Origin: Planococcus sp. (in: firmicutes)
GTDB lineage: Bacteria; Bacillota; Bacilli; Bacillales_A; Planococcaceae
Assembly (NCBI GenBank): GCA_030147455.1
Contig: JASKZU010000170.1
Span: 1 to 13,552, forward strand
Length of the DNA: 13,552 bases
Reading direction: 5' to 3'
Under the pieces are notes generated by a model that saw only the letters and a list, made by a program, of their open reading frames with translations, did no database searches and was not told where the DNA came from. Of the stretch, positions 1 to 6,257 are shown one piece after another. Position numbers and translations under genes: made by a program. Numbering within the stretch: position 1 is the first letter of the stretch; each line of letters starts with the position of its first letter.

Positions 1-347
1 TAGACCGTTCCGGCGCTTATGCAGCCCGCTATGTAGCGAAAAACATCGTTGCTGCAGGACTTGCCGATAAGTGCGAAGTACAGCTTGCTTATGCAATTGG
101 TGTTGCCCAGCCGGTATCTATTGCTGTCGATACATTCGGCACTGGCACAGTAAGTGAAGAAACGCTGATTGAACTTGTACGCGCAAACTTTGATTTGCGT
201 CCAGCCGGCATCATCAAGATGCTCGACTTGCGCCGCCCGATTTACAAGCAGACAGCCGCTTACGGCCATTTTGGCCGCACGGATGTCGATCTGCCTTGGG
301 AACGCACTGACAAAGCGGATGCTTTGAAACAACAGGCAAATGCATAA
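1..347 (+). CDS. metK: S-adenosylmethionine synthetase, C-terminal part (5' end outside window)
   Basis: This open frame enters from the left edge; its first full codon is at position 3. It encodes the last 114 residues of methionine adenosyltransferase, the cytosolic enzyme that makes S-adenosylmethionine from methionine and ATP. The visible part begins with DRSGAYAARYVAKN, continues with LADKCEVQLAYAIGVAQP and ends in the family's usual YGHFGRTD...LPWE tail, all typical of the MetK C-terminal domain. The family is about 400 residues long, so roughly 70% lies outside. The gene closes with tandem stops (TAA TAA, 345-350) that run straight into a strong hairpin terminator shared with the convergent gene. 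Its promoter, and any S-box leader that would control it, lie outside the window. SAM made here is the substrate of the two tRNA-modification enzymes encoded further right. Identification is secure from sequence recognition. Confidence 0.96.
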   Translation, partial: DRSGAYAARYVAKNIVAAGLADKCEVQLAYAIGVAQPVSIAVDTFGTGTVSEETLIELVRANFDLRPAGIIKMLDLRRPIYKQTAAYGHFGRTDVDLPWERTDKADALKQQANA

Positions 348-349
348 TA

Positions 350-380
350 AAAAGCAGGCGGATATTTTCCGCCTGCTTTT
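350..380. terminator. Bidirectional intrinsic terminator between metK and the convergent carbonic-anhydrase-like gene
   Basis: A perfect 13-bp stem (350-362 with 368-380) has a 5-base loop. The A-run on the left and T-run on the right make it work in both directions. It lies between the tandem metK stop codons and the stop codon of the minus-strand gene (382-384). Confidence 0.93.
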
Positions 381-381
381 T

Positions 382-891
382 CTATTGAAGTGATTTATAA
401 TACGCTGCTTTTTCCGCGTATTCCCGGACGATGCGTTCCATATCCTTTTTGTCCGCTTCATTCAGTTCACGCACTACTTTTGCGGGCCGGCCGAATGCCA
501 GAGTGCCCGGCGGGATTTTCTTGCCTTGTGCGACCAGACTGCCGGCACCGATAAAAGCCCCTTCGCCAATTTCAGCGCCGTCGAGAATAATCGATCCCAT
601 GCCAACGAGCGCGCCTTTTCGCACAACGCAGCTGTGGAGCGTGACTTGGTGGCCAATCGTTACATCGTCTTCCAGGACGAGCGGATTGCCCGGGCTTTGA
701 TGCAGCATCGACAAATCCTGGATATTGGTGTTTTTGCCGATGGTCGTCGGGGCCACGTCGCCGCGAATAACTGTATTAAACCAAACGGAAGAACCGGCAC
801 CGATTGTTACGTCGCCTGTAACAGTTGCAAAATCTGCGATAAAAGCGGTGTCGTCAATTTGAGGGGTTTTGTCTTTGTATGGATAAATCAT
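382..891 (-). CDS. ytoA: Gamma-carbonic-anhydrase-like left-handed beta-helix protein (YtoA/YrdA group)
   Basis: The 169-residue product is full length for the short gamma-class carbonic anhydrase group (YrdA, CaiE, PaaY, B. subtilis YtoA). Most of it is hexapeptide-repeat sequence (for example VTIGAG, AEIGEGAFIGAGSLV, about residues 15-130), which folds as a left-handed beta helix, followed by a C-terminal alpha helix (about 140-168). The three expected metal-binding histidines are H64, H81 and H86, in LHQSP and GHQVTLHS. Members form cytosolic trimers with metal at subunit interfaces. Many have weak or unproven CO2 hydratase activity, so the reaction is not certain. The start ATG (889-891) has a good AAAGGAG site nearby. 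The gene is monocistronic and convergent with metK. The symbol rests on family resemblance and on my memory that ytoA lies near metK in B. subtilis. Confidence 0.85.
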   Translation of the reverse strand: MIYPYKDKTPQIDDTAFIADFATVTGDVTIGAGSSVWFNTVIRGDVAPTTIGKNTNIQDLSMLHQSPGNPLVLEDDVTIGHQVTLHSCVVRKGALVGMGSIILDGAEIGEGAFIGAGSLVAQGKKIPPGTLAFGRPAKVVRELNEADKKDMERIVREYAEKAAYYKSLQ

Positions 892-932
892 GGCAAAGCT
901 CCTTTTTCGTGTAGAAGTGATGGATTAAATCC

Positions 933-960
933 ATCCTATCAAACTTAACTGAAACGTCAA
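933..960 (-). promoter_or_regulatory. Candidate SigA promoter for the carbonic-anhydrase-like gene
   Basis: Read on the minus strand, TTGACG (955-960) and TAGGAT (933-938) are separated by 16 bases, matching the SigA consensus at 5 of 6 and 4 of 6 positions. Transcription would start about 35 bases upstream of the ATG. An imperfectly centred palindrome, ATGGAT-taa-ATCCAT (920-934), touches the -10 element and could be an operator. Confidence 0.5.
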
Positions 961-1004
961 TCAAACGAACAGACAAAACAGCGCAAGTTGAAAAAAGAAC
1001 TGAC

Positions 1005-1060
1005 GCCGCCAACTATAGGCAATCAATCCGCCATGAGCCGATTTTTTGCCCAATGGCGGC
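1005..1060 (+). other. Leader region with two mutually exclusive GC-rich pairings upstream of the flavin oxidoreductase
   Basis: The non-coding stretch before the flavin oxidoreductase contains CCGCCAT (1028-1034), complementary to ATGGCGG (1053-1059). It also contains GCCGCC (1005-1010), complementary to GGCGGC (1055-1060). Both pairings use the same right arm, so only one can form at a time. A run of six T (1042-1047) lies within the loop. I recognise no known riboswitch class. No convincing promoter for the gene is visible, and the strand and start of the transcript are inferred. The structure may be fortuitous. Confidence 0.25.
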
Positions 1061-1105
1061 TTGCTCCGGCACAATGGACATACAGAAACTCAAGGAGTGG
1101 ATAAC

Positions 1106-2143
1106 ATGTCTTTTCGTTTTAGCATATTGGATCAATCTCCATTGTCAAAAGGCCAGTCGGCAAGTGAAGCTTTGCAAGATACCGTCCGGCTCGCACAGCA
1201 GGCAGAACAATGGGGCTATACACGGTTTTGGGTCTCGGAACACCACGATGCGCCGACTCTCGCCGGCTCTTCGCCTGAAATTTTGATCAGCCATATCGGT
1301 GCGAAAACCCGTTCGATCCGGCTCGGCTCAGGCGGCGTTATGCTGCCGCATTATTCCGCATTCAAAGTAGCCGAGAACTTTAATTTGCTGGAGAGCTTAT
1401 ATCCTGGGCGCATCGATGCAGGAATTGGCCGTGCCCCCGGCGGAATGCCAAGAGCGTCATTTGCTTTATCAAACGGGCGCTTAAGAGATGCCGCCCGTTT
1501 TCCGGTGCAATTCGATGAGCTGCGCATGTATTTGGAAGATGCCATTCCGCAGGTTCACGATTATTACGGCATGAAAGCGACCCCTGTGCCTGCGTTCCCG
1601 CCGCCTGTTTGGCTGCTAGGTTCCGGAGAAAGTTCTGCGCAACTAGCAGCAGAAAAAGGCGTACCGTACATGTTTGCCCATTTTATCAATGGTGAAGGCG
1701 GAGCGGAATTTACGAAGCGCTACCGTGAGAATTTTATTTCTCATAAAGACAGCGAGCCGTATGTCGGCTTTGCGATTTTCGTCGTTTGCCAGGAAACAGA
1801 AGAGCAGGCGGAACATGTCGCTTCGTCATTGGACCTGTCACTTGCCATGAGCGCTCAAGGAATGCCGTCCAGCGGCACGCCGTCACCCGAAGAAGCGGGA
1901 GCTTATGAATACTCTAAATTCGAGCGGCTGCTTGTAGAGGACAACCGCCGGCGCATGATTGTCGGCACGCCGGATCAAGTAACAGATCGCCTGATAGAAT
2001 TAACCAAAGCGTACGGAGCGGACGAAGCGATGCTTGTCTCTGTCGCCTACCAGTTTGAGGATAAGTTAACAACCTACCGGTTGATCGCTGAAGAAATGCA
2101 CAAGCGATATGGAACTGATAAAATGAGTGAAAATAAATCATAA
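1106..2143 (+). CDS. LLM-class flavin-dependent oxidoreductase (luciferase-like monooxygenase family)
   Basis: The 345-residue protein belongs to the bacterial-luciferase-like group of TIM-barrel flavoproteins (MsnO8/YceB-like). These use reduced FMN, normally supplied by a separate reductase, to oxidise organic substrates; the substrate here is unknown. Family marks are the N-terminal SILDQSPLSKG (residues 6-16), WVSEHH (42-47, with the histidines expected in the flavin pocket), LGSGGVMLPHYSAFKVAE, the LYPGRIDAGIGRAPGG segment, and VGTPDQVTDRL near the C-terminus. The ATG at 1106 is chosen because AAGGAGTGG (1092-1100) is well spaced before it. The frame stays open upstream to a TTG at 1046, but that part reads MPNGGLLRHN and has no family resemblance. 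No terminator is seen after the stop, so some transcripts may run on into the CBS gene. It is a soluble cytosolic protein with no signal peptide. Confidence 0.88.
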   Translation: MSFRFSILDQSPLSKGQSASEALQDTVRLAQQAEQWGYTRFWVSEHHDAPTLAGSSPEILISHIGAKTRSIRLGSGGVMLPHYSAFKVAENFNLLESLYPGRIDAGIGRAPGGMPRASFALSNGRLRDAARFPVQFDELRMYLEDAIPQVHDYYGMKATPVPAFPPPVWLLGSGESSAQLAAEKGVPYMFAHFINGEGGAEFTKRYRENFISHKDSEPYVGFAIFVVCQETEEQAEHVASSLDLSLAMSAQGMPSSGTPSPEEAGAYEYSKFERLLVEDNRRRMIVGTPDQVTDRLIELTKAYGADEAMLVSVAYQFEDKLTTYRLIAEEMHKRYGTDKMSENKS

Positions 2144-2166
2144 AAGTAATAAAAAATCATTTAAGT

Positions 2167-2191
2167 GTTTAATGCTGACGGAAACGGATAA
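2167..2191 (+). promoter_or_regulatory. SigB-like general-stress promoter before the CBS-domain gene
   Basis: GTTTAA (2167-2172) is followed after 13 bases by GGATAA (2186-2191). The known SigB consensus is GTTTAA, 12-15 bases, GGGTAT. The -35 matches fully and the -10 at 4 of 6 positions. Transcription would begin near 2198, leaving a leader of about 110 bases before the CBS gene. Confidence 0.5.
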
Positions 2192-2229
2192 AGACTAATA
2201 GAATCATTGAAATGGAAGGAGGCGGAAAT

Positions 2230-2307
2230 CTGGAGAATAAGCAATTCGATTGCAACCGGTCAATAAAGAGCTTGATAAGCTATTATTACTCGAAAGGGAG
2301 GCATTAA
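2230..2307 (+). CDS. Possible short leader ORF with CTG start, coupled to the CBS-domain gene
   Basis: A full AAGGAGG ribosome binding site (2216-2222) lies 7 bases before CTG (2230). The frame that follows runs 25 codons to TAA (2305-2307), one base before the ATG of the CBS gene. The predicted peptide begins MENKQFDCNR if CTG is read as formyl-methionine, and it is rich in lysine, serine and tyrosine. The same frame has an ATG at 2212 that would put the Shine-Dalgarno sequence inside the coding region, so it is the less likely start. I recognise no family. It could be a translated leader that couples to the next gene, the remnant of a small gene whose start has decayed, or just an unused Shine-Dalgarno sequence in the leader. 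CTG starts are rare, hence the low confidence. Confidence 0.22.
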   Translation: MENKQFDCNRSIKSLISYYYSKGRH

Positions 2308-2308
2308 C

Positions 2309-2731
2309 ATGAAAGTTACAGATATCATGACGACTGATATACAGACATGTGCACCCGAGGCAACGCTCCAGGAAGTGGCCAGCAAAATGCAGGAATTGGA
2401 TGTAGGGTCGATTCCCATCAGCGACGGCAAAAAACTGCATGGCATTGTTACCGACCGCGATATTGTCACACGGGGAATTGCTGCTCAAATATCTTTGGAT
2501 GCACCGGTATCCCAGATTCTTTCCTCTGATATGATCACAGGAACCAAAGACATGGATGTTGAACAAGCTGCCAGTGTCATGGCGCAAAATCAAATCCGTC
2601 GTCTGCCGATTGTTGAAAACGACCAGGTAGTGGGCATGGTGTCGTTAGGTGATGTCGCCGTGAAAGATCCTTCTAATGAAAATGCGGGTATTGCACTGGA
2701 AGATATATCCGAACCATCTGAACCGGAATAA
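2309..2731 (+). CDS. Two-CBS-domain protein (probable nucleotide-sensing stress protein)
   Basis: The 140-residue protein consists almost only of a CBS-domain pair (Bateman module). The first domain spans about residues 7-62 (MTTDIQTCAPEATLQEVA ... HGIVTDRDIVTRGIA) and the second about 72-127 (DMITGTKDMDVEQAASVM ... GMVSLGDVAVKD). A short acidic tail (EDISEPSEPE) follows. Stand-alone CBS pairs usually bind adenine nucleotides or NAD-type ligands; the target here is unknown. The length and layout recall small Bacillus proteins such as YhcV. The start ATG follows a GGGAGG site. A SigB-like promoter about 120 bases upstream and the SigB-like promoter of the next gene suggest a general-stress role. 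The gene has its own terminator, so it is probably transcribed separately from the oxidase downstream. Confidence 0.88.
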   Translation: MKVTDIMTTDIQTCAPEATLQEVASKMQELDVGSIPISDGKKLHGIVTDRDIVTRGIAAQISLDAPVSQILSSDMITGTKDMDVEQAASVMAQNQIRRLPIVENDQVVGMVSLGDVAVKDPSNENAGIALEDISEPSEPE

Positions 2732-2753
2732 CAAATCAGCGGCTGATAGTGAT

Positions 2754-2794
2754 AAAAAAGGACCTTTGCAGATTAAAGCAAAGATCCTTTTTTT
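2754..2794 (+). terminator. Intrinsic terminator after the CBS-domain gene
   Basis: The arms at 2754-2769 and 2778-2793 are complementary over 16 positions with a single C/A mismatch, and the loop is 8 bases. The arms start with six A and end in a run of seven T. It separates the CBS gene from the oxidase operon. Confidence 0.88.
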
Positions 2795-2829
2795 AATTTG
2801 TTCGGCCTAAAACAGAATCCTAACAGCAT

Positions 2830-2856
2830 GTTTAGTTAAAAGCAGTGAAAGGGTAT
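2830..2856 (+). promoter_or_regulatory. SigB-type promoter of the pyruvate oxidase operon
   Basis: GTTTAG (2830-2835) is followed after 15 bases by a perfect GGGTAT -10 element (2851-2856). This is the better of the two SigB-like promoters in the window. The expected transcript start is near 2863, about 80 bases before the chosen start codon. It is known that ydaP, the B. subtilis pyruvate oxidase gene, belongs to the SigB general-stress regulon, which supports the call. Confidence 0.65.
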
Positions 2857-2942
2857 GCTGAATGGATAAAGTGCTGAACAGGAAGAAGTAGGAAATCCTG
2901 GGCATTAAACCATCAATGAAATAAAAAAAGCGAGGGATGCAC

Positions 2943-4541
2943 ATGTTTGAACAAACAGCAGGAAGTCATGTAGTCAAATTACTGAAAAAATGGGACGTTA
3001 ACCATATTTACGGAATGCCTGGTGATTCCATCAACAATTTAGTGGAAGAACTTCGAACAGAAGACATCCGGTTTATCCAAATTCGCCACGAGGAAACTGG
3101 GGCACTTGCTGCCGCCGCTTTTTCAAAGCTGACTGGTCAGATCGGCGTATGCCTGTCGATTGCTGGGCCTGGCGCCGTCCATCTTCAAAACGGGTTGTAT
3201 GATGCTAAAAAAGATAAAACCCCTGTGCTCGCAATCGTCGGACAAGTAACGAGTACATCTGTCGGAACCGATGACTTTCAGGAGCTGAAACTCGAGTCGA
3301 TGTTCGAGGATGTATCTGTATACAACCGCCGCGTGCAGACGGCTGAACAGCTGCCGGATATGCTGAATCAAGCCATCCGCAGTGCGTATGCCGAAAAAGG
3401 GCCTGCGGTTTTGGTCGTCTCGGATGATTTGTTCAGCACAAAAATCAAACGAAAGACAGAGCTCAGTTCTTCTGCATACGCGGAACCGAAAATCCGTGCA
3501 GCGGAAGAAGATTTGCAAGATGCATTAAAGCAGCTTGTATCTGCCCAAAAACCTGTCATATTGGCCGGGAAAGGCGCAGCAGGCGCTGTTGAGGAAGTGG
3601 TGGCGTTCTCCGAAAAGCTGAAGGCGCCGATCATTGCATCGCTGCCTTCCAAAGGTCTAATACCAGACGGCCATCCGAATAACCTGGGGCAGCTCGGTGA
3701 ACTGGGGACAAAGCCTTCAGAAGAAGCGATGAAAGAAGCAGACCTTGTCATTCTCGCCGGCACATCTTATCCGTACCGGGAATATCTGCCGGACGATGCC
3801 CCTGCGATTCAAATTGACATCAACCCGCGTGTTATCGGAAAATATTATCCTGCAACTGTAGGTGTTGTAGGCCAGCTAGGACCATCGCTTTCTTGGTTGA
3901 CAGAGCGCTTAGGTGAACGGGACAGCGGATTCTTGGATAATTACAAAAGCAAGCGCGCTGAGTGGCACCAAACCTTGCAGGCAGATATCGAAAAACAGAC
4001 GGATAAACTTCAGCCACAACAAGTGCTTGGGGAAATTCAGCAAGTACTCGCGGACGACGCCGTCGTGTCACTCGATGTGGGAAGCGTCACGATCTGGACA
4101 GCACGTTATCTTCAACTTGATAACCAACAGCTTGTGTTATCGAGCTGGCTTGGGACGATGGGCTGTGCATTGCCGGGTGCGATTGCTGCAAAACTTGCGT
4201 ATCCTGAAAAACAAGTGGTCGCCATTGCAGGCGACGGCGGATTCTCGATGGGCATGCAGGATTTTGTTACTGCGGTCAAATATGATTTACCGATGACAAT
4301 TGTTGTTTTTAACAATCAAAAGCTTCAATTGATTGAAGACGAGCAAAAGCAATCGGGCAATAAACCGTCGAATGTCGATCTTGCAAACATCGATTTTGCT
4401 GCCTTTGCTATTGCATGCGGCGGCCAAGGTTTCACGGCAAACAACCGTGCAGAACTCAAGGATGCATTGATGAGAGCTTCATCCGGAAACAAGCCGGCAG
4501 TGATTGATGCTTATGTTGAAGATATTTCCGCTATTCTTTAA
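2943..4541 (+). CDS. Thiamine-diphosphate-dependent pyruvate oxidase (YdaP/PoxB-like), short C-terminus
   Basis: This 532-residue protein has the three-domain layout of the pyruvate oxidase/acetolactate synthase family. The N-terminal pyrimidine-binding domain carries the catalytic glutamate in RHEE (E50) and the GMPGDSINN and SIAGPGAVHLQNGLYDA segments. A central FAD-type domain (about 190-335) includes PVILAGKGAAGAVEEV and IQIDINPRVIG. The C-terminal diphosphate domain has GDGGFSMG at 430-437 and ends its metal-binding motif at NN 457-458. It probably converts pyruvate to acetate and CO2, passing electrons to quinone, or to acetyl phosphate; sequence alone does not decide. Unlike E. coli PoxB (572 residues), it stops about 40 residues earlier (VEDISAIL), without the lipid-binding tail. 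The ATG at 2943 suits the GAGGG site (2932-2936); an ATG at 2937 directly abuts it. The dehydrogenase gene 50 bases on is probably cotranscribed. Confidence 0.85.
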   Translation: MFEQTAGSHVVKLLKKWDVNHIYGMPGDSINNLVEELRTEDIRFIQIRHEETGALAAAAFSKLTGQIGVCLSIAGPGAVHLQNGLYDAKKDKTPVLAIVGQVTSTSVGTDDFQELKLESMFEDVSVYNRRVQTAEQLPDMLNQAIRSAYAEKGPAVLVVSDDLFSTKIKRKTELSSSAYAEPKIRAAEEDLQDALKQLVSAQKPVILAGKGAAGAVEEVVAFSEKLKAPIIASLPSKGLIPDGHPNNLGQLGELGTKPSEEAMKEADLVILAGTSYPYREYLPDDAPAIQIDINPRVIGKYYPATVGVVGQLGPSLSWLTERLGERDSGFLDNYKSKRAEWHQTLQADIEKQTDKLQPQQVLGEIQQVLADDAVVSLDVGSVTIWTARYLQLDNQQLVLSSWLGTMGCALPGAIAAKLAYPEKQVVAIAGDGGFSMGMQDFVTAVKYDLPMTIVVFNNQKLQLIEDEQKQSGNKPSNVDLANIDFAAFAIACGGQGFTANNRAELKDALMRASSGNKPAVIDAYVEDISAIL

Positions 4542-4591
4542 CTTTGTAAAGGAAAAACAGTAACGCATAATTGAAAGGAAGGCGAAATGAA

Positions 4592-5626
4592 TTGACTTCG
4601 AAAATGACAGCATTAGGATTTTATAAACCAGGATCAACAGATGAACCACCTGAATTTGAAGTGGTGGAACTGGACAAACCGACGCCACAAGGAAAAGATT
4701 TGTTGGTGGAAGTGCGTGCCACATCGGTCAACCCGACCGACTACAGAACGCGCGATGCAAAAAAACCTGAAGATGATTCATTGACGATCGTAGGGCGCGA
4801 TGTAGCAGGCGTTGTCGTAGCGACAGGCGAGGACTGCACATTGTTCAAAGAGGGCGATGAAGTGTTTTATGCAGGAACGAATGTCCGCGCTGGCGGCCAT
4901 AGCGAATATCATTTAGTCGATGAGCAGATTGTCGGGAAAAAACCGATGTCGCTGGACTTTTCCCAAGCAGCCGCGCTCCCTTTGACGAGCTTGACGGCTA
5001 TGGAGGCGTTGTTTGTCAGACTCGGCATTTCACAAAAACCTGAAGACAATGCTGAAAAAAGAATTTTAATTATCGGTGCAGCAGGGGGCGTCGGTTCGGT
5101 TGCTACACAGATTGCACGCAAGATAGGCTTGACGGTTATCGGCACCGCTTCCCGCAGTGAAACGGTGGAGTGGGCCAAAAAACACGGGACGCATCATACA
5201 ATCAACCACCATGAATCGTTTGCTCCGCAATTAAAGGAATTGGGCGAAGAAACGGTCGATTTTATTTTCTGTTTGACGAACATAGATGATCACTTGGACG
5301 GAATGGCGGAAGTCATTGCGCCGCAGGGAAAAATCTGCTCTATATTGCCGGCGCTTCAGCCGCTGCCGCTTTCTTTCTTTAACAAGAGCGTCACATTCGT
5401 GTATGAATTGATGTATACAAGGTCGATGTACCAGACAGCGGACATGAAGGATCAGCACCATCTTCTCAATCAATTATCTGATTGGGTCGATCAAGGGGAA
5501 ATCCAATCGACAATGAATGAAAAAATAGCGCCGCTCACCCCAGCCAACTTGACGCAAGCCTACAAGCAGCTGATGAGCGGCAGCACAATCGGGAAAATTG
5601 TTGTAGAAGGCCCGGTCGAAAAGTAA
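4592..5626 (+). CDS. Medium-chain NAD(P)H dehydrogenase/quinone oxidoreductase (zinc-binding ADH family protein, ZADH1-like)
   Basis: The 344-residue product is a medium-chain dehydrogenase/reductase of the group often annotated as 'zinc-binding alcohol dehydrogenase family protein'. A GroES-like domain comes first (ATSVNPTDYRTR, IVGRDVAGVVVATGEDCTLFKEGDEV), then a Rossmann domain with the nucleotide-binding GAAGGVG at residues 162-168. The usual Cys/His structural and catalytic zinc ligands are not apparent, so it is probably a zinc-free NADPH:quinone or enone reductase with unknown substrate. A TTG at 4592 is chosen as start because AAAGGAAGG (4574-4582) lies 9 bases upstream. An in-frame ATG at 4604 is 21 bases from that site, and a further TTG at 4571 lies before it. 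Only 50 bases and no terminator separate it from the pyruvate oxidase, so the two probably form a SigB-driven operon. Confidence 0.83.
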   Translation: MTSKMTALGFYKPGSTDEPPEFEVVELDKPTPQGKDLLVEVRATSVNPTDYRTRDAKKPEDDSLTIVGRDVAGVVVATGEDCTLFKEGDEVFYAGTNVRAGGHSEYHLVDEQIVGKKPMSLDFSQAAALPLTSLTAMEALFVRLGISQKPEDNAEKRILIIGAAGGVGSVATQIARKIGLTVIGTASRSETVEWAKKHGTHHTINHHESFAPQLKELGEETVDFIFCLTNIDDHLDGMAEVIAPQGKICSILPALQPLPLSFFNKSVTFVYELMYTRSMYQTADMKDQHHLLNQLSDWVDQGEIQSTMNEKIAPLTPANLTQAYKQLMSGSTIGKIVVEGPVEK

Positions 5627-5630
5627 CATA

Positions 5631-5663
5631 AACAGCAGGAGGCAAAGCCTTCTGCTGTTTTTT
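5631..5663 (+). terminator. Intrinsic terminator after the oxidase-dehydrogenase operon
   Basis: The arms 5631-5643 and 5647-5659 form a 13-bp stem with one G-U pair and a 3-base loop, followed by a run of T up to 5663. It sits 4 bases after the stop codon. Confidence 0.9.
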
Positions 5664-5686
5664 ATGAATCAAAAAGGAGTGAAGCC

Positions 5687-6214
5687 ATGGTTTGGTTAAG
5701 GCCTTTCGAACGTTCAGATTTCGACCAATTAAAAGAATGGATACCGGATGCTGGGTTTTTGCTGCAATGGGGAGGCCCGATGTTCAATTATCCATTGGAC
5801 GATGAGCAATTGGAGAAATACTTGGCCGATACAACTGCAGAAGAGCCGAACGCTTTGGCGTTTGCGGTCATGGACGGTGAAAGCCGGCAAGTGATTGGCC
5901 ACATCTCGCTCGGGCGAATCGACCGAAAAAACCGATCGGCCCGCATCGGCCGCGTACTTATTGGGCATAATGCAGCGAGGGGCCAGGGAATCGGGCAGCA
6001 AATGATGGAGAAAGTTGTAGAGATTGGCTTTCGTGAACTGAAGCTTCACCGGATTTCTCTCGGCGTGTATGATTTCAATCTGGCGGCCATTGCCTGCTAT
6101 GAGAAAGTGGGTTTTCAAAAAGAAGGCCTTTTGCGCGAAGTGAGCCGCATCAATGGAAGCTACTGGAATCTATGGGAAATGAGCATGCTGGAACGCGAAT
6201 GGGATAAAGAGTGA
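5687..6214 (+). CDS. GNAT-family N-acetyltransferase (RimJ/RimL-like)
   Basis: The 175-residue protein fits the GNAT fold, which transfers an acetyl group from acetyl-CoA to an amine. The N-terminal LRPFERSDFDQLKEWI is typical of the RimJ/RimL branch. The acetyl-CoA pyrophosphate loop is RGQGIG (98-103), just after the IGRVLIGH beta strand. The C-terminal motif VYDFNLAAIACYEKVGF (127-143) carries the conserved N131 and the usual catalytic-type Y138. The substrate could be a ribosomal protein, another protein N-terminus, or a small molecule such as a polyamine or drug; the sequence does not say. The ATG follows AAAAAGGAG closely. The gene begins only 23 bases after a strong terminator, so it has almost no room for its own promoter there. 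It ends at a terminator shared with the convergent ytqB. Confidence 0.88.
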   Translation: MVWLRPFERSDFDQLKEWIPDAGFLLQWGGPMFNYPLDDEQLEKYLADTTAEEPNALAFAVMDGESRQVIGHISLGRIDRKNRSARIGRVLIGHNAARGQGIGQQMMEKVVEIGFRELKLHRISLGVYDFNLAAIACYEKVGFQKEGLLREVSRINGSYWNLWEMSMLEREWDKE

Positions 6215-6245
6215 AAAAGCAATGGACAAGAGTCCATTGCTTTTT
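6214..6245. terminator. Bidirectional terminator between the acetyltransferase gene and ytqB
   Basis: A perfect 14-bp stem (6214-6227 with 6232-6245) has a 4-base AAGA loop, with A-run and T-run flanks for use in both directions. The last base of the acetyltransferase stop codon is its first base. The stop of ytqB lies 13 bases beyond. Confidence 0.93.
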
Positions 6246-6257
6246 ACATTCAGGAAA

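Noticed and set aside
526..948. A 140-codon plus-strand open frame across the ytoA-like gene
   Set aside because: It is the complement of a gene with metal-binding histidines and hexapeptide repeats. Its product has no repeat or domain structure.
1046..1105. Upstream TTG start that would add 20 residues to the flavin oxidoreductase
   Set aside because: The added residues do not match the family, and the AAGGAGTGG site points to the ATG at 1106.
3832..4315. Several 60-130-codon frames on both strands inside the pyruvate oxidase gene
   Set aside because: They are shadows of the oxidase reading frame, whose thiamine-diphosphate motifs are intact and continuous.
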